Source of the DNA: Parapedobacter pyrenivorans_A
GTDB lineage: Bacteria; Bacteroidota; Bacteroidia; Sphingobacteriales; Sphingobacteriaceae
Reading direction: 5' to 3'
Assembly: GCF_041925275.1 (NCBI RefSeq)
Contig: NZ_JBHEUZ010000008.1
Coordinates: 62,001-126,000 of the forward strand
DNA length: 64,000 nucleotides
In this document: piece by piece, positions 50,813-58,203 of the stretch
Layout: each line of letters begins with the position of its first letter
How positions within the stretch are numbered: position 1 is the stretch's first letter
Notes under the pieces: model-generated
Seen by the model: only the letters and a program-made list of their open reading frames with translations
The model's database searches: none
What the model was told of the DNA's origin: nothing
Made by a program: the position numbers and the translations under genes

Positions 50813-51352
50813 TTAATGGAGTAGAAAAACAAGCAATGTGAGCGCCTGCGGGCTTATTCGGCGCTTCAGCAGGTTAATGGCGCGTTGCTTCTGGCTTTTG
50901 ATGGTGTTGATGCTTACCCCAAGGGCGGCGGCGATTTCGTGGTTTTTCTTTCCCTCAAAGTAAGCCAGTTTGCAGACATCGGCGCAGCCCTTGGGTAGCG
51001 TGCGGAGCGCAGCATGCAGCTCTCCCAATATTTCTGCCTGCATCATGTGGTGGGTTATCTCGCGCTCTTCGGTTTCGGCCGGCGTGTACTTTTTAAAGAT
51101 ACGCGCCGCTATGTTCCGCCGCCGCACACTGTTCAACGCCGCATGTTTGACCATGCCGTAGAGGTAATGGCGTGCTGACCCTGGCGATACACGCGCCAGT
51201 TGGTTGTTTTCCAGCAGTGATACAAACACATCCTGCACCAGGTCTTCGGCGGTCTCTTCGCAATCGACGACACGGCAGGCAAATTCGCACAGCCGTGCAT
51301 AATAACGGGTGAAGAGTTCTTCCGGTGTTAGCAATTGTTCGCTTTCTATCAT
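50813..51352 (-). CDS. ECF sigma factor of the FecI/SigA-like PUL type
   Basis: 179 residues. Region 2: FTRYYARLCEFACRVVDCEETAEDLVQDVFVSLLENN (about 13-50); region 4: LRTLPKGCADVCKLAYFEGKKNHEIAAALGVSINTIKSQKQRAINLLKR. With FecR and the STN-bearing SusC it forms a trans-envelope signalling chain that should drive the susCD operon when the glycan is being imported. It begins after a 171-base gap that holds a TACTTTTG box (51448-51455) and a TTAACT/AGTTAA palindrome. Confidence 0.95.
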   Translation of the reverse strand: MIESEQLLTPEELFTRYYARLCEFACRVVDCEETAEDLVQDVFVSLLENNQLARVSPGSARHYLYGMVKHAALNSVRRRNIAARIFKKYTPAETEEREITHHMMQAEILGELHAALRTLPKGCADVCKLAYFEGKKNHEIAAALGVSINTIKSQKQRAINLLKRRISPQALTLLVFLLH

Positions 51353-51447
51353 ACTGGTTCCTTCTCAACCTTTCTTCCGGGCGCGGACGGTCGTTGACAA
51401 CCCAAACCACGTGCCGATGCAATAATTGGTTACCTGTATCTGGTAAA

Positions 51448-51490
51448 CAAAAGTAACAAGCATATTACTTATCCGATTAACTTCAGTTAA
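51448..51490 (-). promoter_or_regulatory. -7 box (TACTTTTG) and palindrome upstream of the PUL sigma gene
   Basis: Minus strand TACTTTTG at 51455-51448, about 95 bases before the sigma ATG. TTAACT-tc-AGTTAA (51477-51490) is a perfect 6-bp inverted repeat at the expected -33 position and could be an operator or activator site. Nothing else is seen in the gap to the NAGPA-like gene. Confidence 0.4.
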
Positions 51491-51523
51491 CCAGCTATTC
51501 AATCAGATTAACACAGCGCAGCA

Positions 51524-52363
51524 CTAATCAGCCACGTAAATGATATTCGCTACCCTGCGTTGGCCCAAATGGTCGAACTGCTTATTGTCCGATGGATGGT
51601 TCACTACGCCGGTCTCCGTAGCCGCTTTCACGTAGAGCGTACTGCTCCCTCCTCCATCGAGGTTCATCGCATCGTCTGCGCCCAACCACCGTAGTACCTT
51701 GGCTAATTCGGGGAGGCTCATACCGGCAGATAGTCGATTTCTCCCATCCACCACGATGAGTATTAGCCTGCGGTCGGCCGTGGTGGCGATGGCGCTCCGA
51801 GGATGGCGATTGTCGTTGAACGGGTTGGAACCTAGTATAACAGCAGCACCGTCTTGAATCAACAGCGGACCGGAAAGAAGGATGTTAGGTATGTTGGCGT
51901 ATTCTTCATCCCCTGCCTCTGCGGACTTGATTGCGGTTTTCCTTCTGGAAACCAGCAATACCGCATCGGCGCGGTCGGTTTGCTTCCTCGTACGGTTGAT
52001 AATGGCGCCGTCTACCTTCACGAAATCGACCGAACCACCGTTTTTCACATCAAAGAAGCCGCCGTTGATCGCTACGATGGCGTTGTGCGCCCCAGCGATC
52101 CGTGAGGTGCTATCCAGTCGGACCGAATCGGCGGCAATGCGTATTTTCTTTCTGTATTTCCGGAGGTTTATTTCGATGAAATTGATATCCTGCTGGCTAC
52201 CGAACAGCTGTTCGAAATGTCCGTGCTTCCATACGATTCCCTTATCGATACGGGTCGTATTCCACGCTTTGGTCACCAACGCTATCGAATCGGGCGATTG
52301 CCCCAACGTGGGCTGGATAAACCACAAGTAGGTGATCAGCAATAAGGGAAGGATTTTTTTCAT
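51524..52363 (-). CDS. Exported phosphodiester glycosidase (NAGPA) family protein
   Basis: 279 residues with signal peptide MKKILPLLLITYLWFIQPTLGQ. The NAGPA fold is recognised by AHNAIVAINGGFFDVKNGGSVDFVKVDGAIINR, ILLSGPLLIQDG, NPFNDNRHPRSAIATTADRRLILIVVDGR and the signature LGADDAMNLDGGGSSTLYV. The family includes the enzyme that uncovers mannose 6-phosphate by removing N-acetylglucosamine; bacterial members act on unknown phosphodiester-linked sugars. It lies in the PUL, divergent from the sulfatase gene (150 bases between starts). Confidence 0.9.
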   Translation of the reverse strand: MKKILPLLLITYLWFIQPTLGQSPDSIALVTKAWNTTRIDKGIVWKHGHFEQLFGSQQDINFIEINLRKYRKKIRIAADSVRLDSTSRIAGAHNAIVAINGGFFDVKNGGSVDFVKVDGAIINRTRKQTDRADAVLLVSRRKTAIKSAEAGDEEYANIPNILLSGPLLIQDGAAVILGSNPFNDNRHPRSAIATTADRRLILIVVDGRNRLSAGMSLPELAKVLRWLGADDAMNLDGGGSSTLYVKAATETGVVNHPSDNKQFDHLGQRRVANIIYVAD

Positions 52364-52460
52364 GTGACCAAATGTAGCGAAAACCCTAGCCCTTTGGAAG
52401 CACCTACTATAATTGTCAACTTGTATGGCATGCCCAAACCAAACAACCGTGCAATTTGCT

Positions 52461-52468
52461 TACTTTTG
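52461..52468 (+). promoter_or_regulatory. -7 box (TACTTTTG) of the sulfatase gene
   Basis: Exact TAnnTTTG match, about 40 bases of leader before ATG 52514. Confidence 0.5.
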
Positions 52469-52513
52469 GAAATGCGCAAGCGGATAACATTTGAGGATAA
52501 GTAAGTAGATAGC

Positions 52514-53998
52514 ATGAACGCATATGTAACGGCCGCCGTATTATTGCTGGTGCAGTTTTTCAATGGTACGGAAGCATGTGGCCAGCAACCCAATATCCTG
52601 TTTTTATTTGTTGACGATCTACGGGCTGATTTGGGAGCGTACGGTAACGCCGCCATACAAACCCCGAACCTTGATCGCCTGGCGAAAAGCGGCTACTTAT
52701 TTACGAACCAATACGCGGTTGTTCCCACATGCGGGGCGTCGCGGTATTCGCTGCTGACGGGGCAGCTTCCCAAAACAACAGACCATTTGAGAAACGATGT
52801 GGCCGACAAGTTCCTGTCCTACCGCCCCAAGACAGACACCCCTGAAACGTTCGTCGACCACCTCCGGCGGAACGGGTACCAAACGATTGGCATCGGTAAG
52901 ATAAGCCACGCCGCCGATGGGTACCTATATCCCTATACAGCCGAAAAAAGCGACATCCTCGAATTGCCCCACAGTTGGGATGAAATGCTATTCAACGCAA
53001 GCCGTTGGGGTACCGGCTGGAATGCATTTTTCGCCCAAGCCGATGGAAATAGCCGGAACTCACTTAACGGCAACATGAAGCCCTATGAGCATGCAGCCGT
53101 AGGCGACAACGGTTATCCAGACGGCTTGACGGCGGAGCTAGCGATCCATAAAATCAGAACGCTTGCGGCGCAGGGTCAACCTTTCTTTCTAGGGGTGGGT
53201 TTCTTCAAACCCCATCTCCCGTTCAACGCCCCACAAAAATATTGGGACCTGTACCATGAGGACGATATCCCATTGACGGAATCGCCGGCATTACCCAAAA
53301 ATGTAGACCGCGCCAGTTTAACCCAAAGTGAGGAGTTCAACCAATACCTGCTTGGCGAAGAACATCCGCGGTTAGACGCACCTGTTTCCGCCGCGTATGC
53401 CCGAAAATTAAAGCACGCCTATTATGCGTCGGTGAGTTACGTAGACGCGATGATCGGAAAGGTACTCAACGCCCTCCGTGAAGAGGGGTTGGACCAAAAC
53501 ACGATCATTGTCGTTTGGGGCGACCACGGTTGGCAGTTGGGCGACCATGGTATCTGGGGTAAGCACACCTTATTCGACCAGTCGCTGAAGAGCACCTATA
53601 TCATGAAATTGCCCGGCCACCAGCAACAAGGCCAGGTGGTCGATGAGGTCGTCAGCGCCGTGGATGTGTATCCGACCCTAATGGAGCTCTGCGGATTGGC
53701 CATGCCGCCCACCACCCCTGATGGCACATCATATGCCAAGCTACTGCTGGAAAAAGGTAGCGGCAAACCATGGCGGAACACGGCGTATAGCTATTTCAAA
53801 AAAGGGATATCGATGAAGACACCCCGTTATCGAATAACGAAGTACGCGCGAGATACGGAATTTGCCATCGAACTTTATGACCATCAAACCGACCCCCATG
53901 AGAATGAAAATATCGCACCCCAAAAACCGGATTTGGTGAATAGCCTATTAAAGGAACTGGAGAAAGGTAACACCGGGCTTTACGATAAACCCGAATAG
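52514..53998 (+). CDS. S1-family sulfatase (iduronate-2-sulfatase-like)
   Basis: 494 residues with a signal peptide (about 1-24). The calcium/active-site blocks are FLFVDDLRADLGAYG (Asp34, Asp35), the formylglycine motif PTCGASRYSLLTG (Cys73-x-Ala-x-Arg77), GIGKISHAADG, FFLGVGFFKPHLPFNAP and IVVWGDHGWQLGDHGIWGKHT. The layout resembles iduronate- and choline-sulfatase-like enzymes of Bacteroidota. Cys73 must be converted to formylglycine by FGE or an anaerobic maturase, which is not encoded here in a catalytically complete form. It is the only plus-strand gene in the PUL. Confidence 0.95.
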   Translation: MNAYVTAAVLLLVQFFNGTEACGQQPNILFLFVDDLRADLGAYGNAAIQTPNLDRLAKSGYLFTNQYAVVPTCGASRYSLLTGQLPKTTDHLRNDVADKFLSYRPKTDTPETFVDHLRRNGYQTIGIGKISHAADGYLYPYTAEKSDILELPHSWDEMLFNASRWGTGWNAFFAQADGNSRNSLNGNMKPYEHAAVGDNGYPDGLTAELAIHKIRTLAAQGQPFFLGVGFFKPHLPFNAPQKYWDLYHEDDIPLTESPALPKNVDRASLTQSEEFNQYLLGEEHPRLDAPVSAAYARKLKHAYYASVSYVDAMIGKVLNALREEGLDQNTIIVVWGDHGWQLGDHGIWGKHTLFDQSLKSTYIMKLPGHQQQGQVVDEVVSAVDVYPTLMELCGLAMPPTTPDGTSYAKLLLEKGSGKPWRNTAYSYFKKGISMKTPRYRITKYARDTEFAIELYDHQTDPHENENIAPQKPDLVNSLLKELEKGNTGLYDKPE

Positions 53999-54128
53999 TT
54001 AGCGACAACGCCCTGACAAAATCAGAAAGAAGCCAAGCCTTTCTCGGCTGATTGAAAATTATTTTCGCATCGAAGTACCCGAGATAAAAGCGCATAAGGT
54101 AGGGGGTGGTAAATATCACCATATCGTT

Positions 54129-57100
54129 TCAAACGCCCACACGTTCGAAATCTTTAGGCAACACGCCGAATTGCTTGTGGAAGCACTTGGAAAAGTATGA
54201 CGCAGAATTAAAACCCACCAAATAGGCTATTTCACTGATTCTGTAATCCTTTGCCCGGAGCAGTTCCGCTGCCTTTTTCAACCGTACCAACCTAATGAAA
54301 TCGTTGGGTGTCAGTTCGGATATCTGCTTCACCTTACGGTAGAAAGTCGCGCGGCTCATATTCAGCGCATCCGCGAGTTTATCCACGTCGAGATCTACTT
54401 CATCCAAACGGGCATGGATCGTTTTTATCAGTTCGTTAAGGAAACATTCATCGGCCTTTGAATGGGCCATCGTTTCATAGGCTGTTTCGGGTAGTGTTTG
54501 GTAGGCTTCGCGTATCTTTCTCCTTCCCTCAAGGAGGTTTTCCAGCCGCGCACGGAGATAATCAATGGAATAGGGCTTTTCAATATACTCATCTGCACCG
54601 GTTTTCAGTCCGGCTATCTTGGATTGGAGGCTCGTCTTGGCGGTCAACAAGATGACGGGGATATGACTGAATTTCAGGTTTTCCTTGACATGCCTGCAAA
54701 ACGTGATGCCATCCATCACGGGCATCATGATGTCACAGATAATGATATCAACGTGCGCTGCCGCAAGCCGTTCCATGGCTTCCTGGCCATGGTCGGCCAG
54801 GATTACATGGTAATCGCCCTGGAGCTGGCTCGCTACGAAGTGCCGGAACTCGACATTGTCTTCTACGAGGAGGATGGTTTTCCTCACATCAAGCTGTAGC
54901 AACTCGTCCACTTCGGCGATTTGCTGCTGGGGGCAATCGGTGGCGGCCGTATCCGTATGATCTTCATACCGCTCATGGCATGCCTGGCGGATGGGGAGCT
55001 CGAAGTAAAAGCTGGTCTCGGCCGCGGATTGCGCCAAATACAGGTTGCTGTTATGCAATTCGGCCAGCGACTTGGCAAACGCAAGGCCCAATCCCGATCC
55101 CTGGGCTTTCTCATCGAGCTTGAAAAATGGGAGGAAAATCTTGTCTGCGTCCTCCGGGGCGATGGGTTTGCCGTCGTTCGCCACGGTCACCCTCACATAG
55201 CCGTCAAGGTCGGCCAACGAAACATGGACACGCCGCTTAGCGTGCTTCAGCGCATTGTGCAACAGGTTGCTGACCACCTTATTGAAAATCTCGCTATCCA
55301 GATCGACGTAAACGGCCCCGGCCGGCAACGTCGTATCGATTTGGATCTCATGGAGCTTCGCCGCCGAAATGAACCGGCCGACGGTGTCCCTGATAACGAA
55401 AACAAGGTCCGTTTGGACGAAATGGACAGATACGCCCTTCGCCTCTGCCTTACGGAAATCAAGCAATTCGTTTACCAGTTTAAGCAACCGGTTGGTGTTG
55501 CGTTCCATGATCGATAGGTTTTCCCAGCGGTCATCGGCCGGCTCGGTGTGCTTCATTATTTCTTCCAGTGGCGCCTTGATGAGGCTCAGTGGCGTGCGTA
55601 TTTCATGGGTAATGTTGGTAAAAAAATCGATTTTCGTATCGTAAAGCTCCTTTTCCTTCCGTCGGGCGATTGCCTGCAAGATTCTTTTGTTGCGTGCACG
55701 GGCCCGATCGGCAAAATAGCGTACCATCCAATAGGCCAATAGAGCGAAGAGCAGGAAATAAAGGAAGTAGGCCCATCCGGTGCGGTAAAAGGGCGGAAGT
55801 ACGCGGATGGTGACGCTATCGCCATCATCGTTCCATACCCCATCGCTGTTGGAGGCTTTCACGCGGAAAACATAGTTGCCCGGAGGGAGGTTCGAGTAGG
55901 TAACCCGCGGCTGGTAATCGGTGTATATCCAGGCTTCATCTTTTCCTTCCAACTTATATGCATATTGGTTGCGCTGCGGCGACACGTAACTGAGTGCGGC
56001 AAAACTGATGCTGAAAACAGACGCGTTGTGGGGAACTTCAAGCTCTTCCACCCCCACGAGCTCCCTATTATGGAGTTGGATGCCGTTGATGACCACGGGG
56101 GGCGGAACTTCGTTCTGCCAAATGGCATATGGAGCGAATGCGACAAAACCTTTGATGCCACCGAAATAGAGCCTACCATCCTTGCTTAGGAAACCGGATT
56201 TGTAGTTGAACTGATCGCCAAGCAGGCCGTTTGCATGGGTGTATACGGTTGTGCTATGATCTTTATCGTCTATTCGGAACAGGCCCTTATTCGTACTGCC
56301 CCAAATATGGCCCGATAGGTCCGCGACGAGCCGGTAAACTACGTTATTTGGCAGGCCGTTGTCCTCCGAGTAAAAATCGGTAAACGTATCCCGATCGCGA
56401 TCGTAGCGAAACAATCCGGCACCTTCGGTACCCACCCATAACTGATTGTGCGCGTCGCGCAACAGGCAGGTGACTTTGCTACTGGTGGCGTCGGACGGGA
56501 TGGGCATGGGGTAATGTCTCCAGGTATCGGTGGTACGATGGTAGGCATAAAGGCCCCCTCCGATGGTAGCAAACCACAACACACCGCGATGGTCTTCCAC
56601 TATATCGTTTACCTGGCTGGTAATCAACGAATCCTGTACCGGTATGAACGTATCGGTTTGCCCATCGTACCGGCATAATCCCATCATGGTGCCTATCCAA
56701 ATACCCTCCGCGTAATCTTTGTAGATGGAATAGATATTGTTATTGGGCAGCGAACCGGGATCGGACGAACTTTTATATTGTTTGTAGTGCCCGGTCTCCA
56801 GGTCCAAAACAAACAACCCCTCGGTAAACGAACCTACCCACAAACGGCCTTCATCTTGCATGAGCGCATGTATGTTGGTGGCCGGCAGGTAGCTATTGGT
56901 AAATTGCTTGGTCCGCGGGTCAAAGCAGTGGAGACCGGCGTCTTCCGTACCGATCCATATATCGCCATCGGCCACTTCACAGAATTCGCTGATGCTTTTG
57001 CCCTTGATGGAGTTGCTCCCCGTAACGGGGTAATACTTCTCAAACAGGCTATAGGGTTCGATATAGTAGTTGACGCCGCCGAAAAAGGTGCCTACCCACA

Positions 57101-58121
57101 TGCCGCCCTCACGGTCCTGGTAAACGGAGTGGATCGCGTTGTCGGCAATGGAGAAGCTGTCGCCATTGACGTGGCGCAGGTTTTCATACTGGCGGGTCTG
57201 CGGGTGATAAATGTAAAGGCCGCTTTCCGTGCCAATCCACAGGTCTCCGTTGTCTGCGCGCGAAATATGCCGTACGTAGAGTGGTTTGTCGCGGCTGTCG
57301 CGTTCGAGCAGCGGCGAAAAAGAACGTGTCCGCAGGTTGAAGACCTGCACGCCGCCCGTGGTTGTCCCTACGAGTAGGTTTTCGGCATCCAGCAAGGAGA
57401 TATCATTGACATCGTTGTCCTGCTGGGCAACGGAGTTCGGTCGAATAAGGAACTGGTTGATGGTGCCTTGTTCCGGATCCAGGCAGTACATGCCCTGGTG
57501 GTATGTTCCCGCCCACACGCGGCCTTCCGTATCGAAAGCGATGCAGCGTATCCATACCGGAGCGGGACTGTTGCCATCGGTCAAATCGAAGTATGCAAGC
57601 GCTCCAGATGGGGTAACACGGAATAGCCCCTTATTGAAAACAGCCATCCAGACATTCCCATCCCGGTCAATTTGGATGTCGCGCACCAATCCCGATACGT
57701 CGGCACCATCGGCGGTTCCGCCGTCATATCGCCGGAATTGCTCGGTGCGTGGATTGTACAGGTACGCTCCGTCTCCGGTACCTATCCAAAGTATTCCCGC
57801 CGGGTCCTGGGCGATGGCCGTGACCGTATTGCTGCCCAAGCTGCAACTGTCGCGGCTATTTTTTTTGAACACCTTGAAAGTTTGGCCATCGTATCTATTC
57901 AACCCATCCTGGGTGCCGAACCACATGTAGCCTTGGCGGTCCTGGAATATGGCATATACGGAACTCTGCGATAAACCGTCTTCTACCTGAAGGGTCCTGA
58001 AATAATAATTGGCCTGGCTACTCCGGGGTTGCTGCGCCCAGCTTAAGGCACACCCCCACAGGATAACCAGTCCCGCTAACCCCAGCCTGTATACCTGCCA
58101 TTCGATTTTGGTGTCTTTCAT
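54129..58121 (-). CDS. Hybrid two-component system regulator (HTCS)
   Basis: 1330 residues from ATG 58121 (a start at 58169 would lie on the promoter). Order: signal peptide (ending SWAQQ); two seven-bladed propellers of Reg_prop repeats such as GLSQSSVYAIFQDRQGYMWFGTQDGLNRYDG (about 30-690); Y_Y_Y domain (YAYKLEGKDEAWIYTDYQPRVTYSNLPPGNYVFRV); transmembrane helix near 800; histidine kinase with phospho-acceptor His near 836 (NITHEIRTPLSLI) and GSGLGLAFAK; receiver domain with Asp near 1129 (IIICDIMMPVMDG); and a C-terminal AraC helix-turn-helix (about 1235-1330). It senses an oligosaccharide in the periplasm and activates PUL genes. It follows the enzyme operon by 82 bases with its own -7 box. 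Confidence 0.97.
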   Translation of the reverse strand: MKDTKIEWQVYRLGLAGLVILWGCALSWAQQPRSSQANYYFRTLQVEDGLSQSSVYAIFQDRQGYMWFGTQDGLNRYDGQTFKVFKKNSRDSCSLGSNTVTAIAQDPAGILWIGTGDGAYLYNPRTEQFRRYDGGTADGADVSGLVRDIQIDRDGNVWMAVFNKGLFRVTPSGALAYFDLTDGNSPAPVWIRCIAFDTEGRVWAGTYHQGMYCLDPEQGTINQFLIRPNSVAQQDNDVNDISLLDAENLLVGTTTGGVQVFNLRTRSFSPLLERDSRDKPLYVRHISRADNGDLWIGTESGLYIYHPQTRQYENLRHVNGDSFSIADNAIHSVYQDREGGMWVGTFFGGVNYYIEPYSLFEKYYPVTGSNSIKGKSISEFCEVADGDIWIGTEDAGLHCFDPRTKQFTNSYLPATNIHALMQDEGRLWVGSFTEGLFVLDLETGHYKQYKSSSDPGSLPNNNIYSIYKDYAEGIWIGTMMGLCRYDGQTDTFIPVQDSLITSQVNDIVEDHRGVLWFATIGGGLYAYHRTTDTWRHYPMPIPSDATSSKVTCLLRDAHNQLWVGTEGAGLFRYDRDRDTFTDFYSEDNGLPNNVVYRLVADLSGHIWGSTNKGLFRIDDKDHSTTVYTHANGLLGDQFNYKSGFLSKDGRLYFGGIKGFVAFAPYAIWQNEVPPPVVINGIQLHNRELVGVEELEVPHNASVFSISFAALSYVSPQRNQYAYKLEGKDEAWIYTDYQPRVTYSNLPPGNYVFRVKASNSDGVWNDDGDSVTIRVLPPFYRTGWAYFLYFLLFALLAYWMVRYFADRARARNKRILQAIARRKEKELYDTKIDFFTNITHEIRTPLSLIKAPLEEIMKHTEPADDRWENLSIMERNTNRLLKLVNELLDFRKAEAKGVSVHFVQTDLVFVIRDTVGRFISAAKLHEIQIDTTLPAGAVYVDLDSEIFNKVVSNLLHNALKHAKRRVHVSLADLDGYVRVTVANDGKPIAPEDADKIFLPFFKLDEKAQGSGLGLAFAKSLAELHNSNLYLAQSAAETSFYFELPIRQACHERYEDHTDTAATDCPQQQIAEVDELLQLDVRKTILLVEDNVEFRHFVASQLQGDYHVILADHGQEAMERLAAAHVDIIICDIMMPVMDGITFCRHVKENLKFSHIPVILLTAKTSLQSKIAGLKTGADEYIEKPYSIDYLRARLENLLEGRRKIREAYQTLPETAYETMAHSKADECFLNELIKTIHARLDEVDLDVDKLADALNMSRATFYRKVKQISELTPNDFIRLVRLKKAAELLRAKDYRISEIAYLVGFNSASYFSKCFHKQFGVLPKDFERVGV

Positions 58122-58166
58122 GCGCCATCGCCCTTTCCTGTTATCGATAACCTGGATGTTACCAAT

Positions 58167-58174
58167 CAAATCTA
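58167..58174 (-). promoter_or_regulatory. -7 box (TAGATTTG) of the HTCS gene
   Basis: Exact TAnnTTTG match on the minus strand, 45 bases before ATG 58121; it implies separate basal expression of the regulator from the enzyme genes. Confidence 0.5.
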
Positions 58175-58203
58175 ACGATTTATATGCATGTAACCACCCT
58201 AGT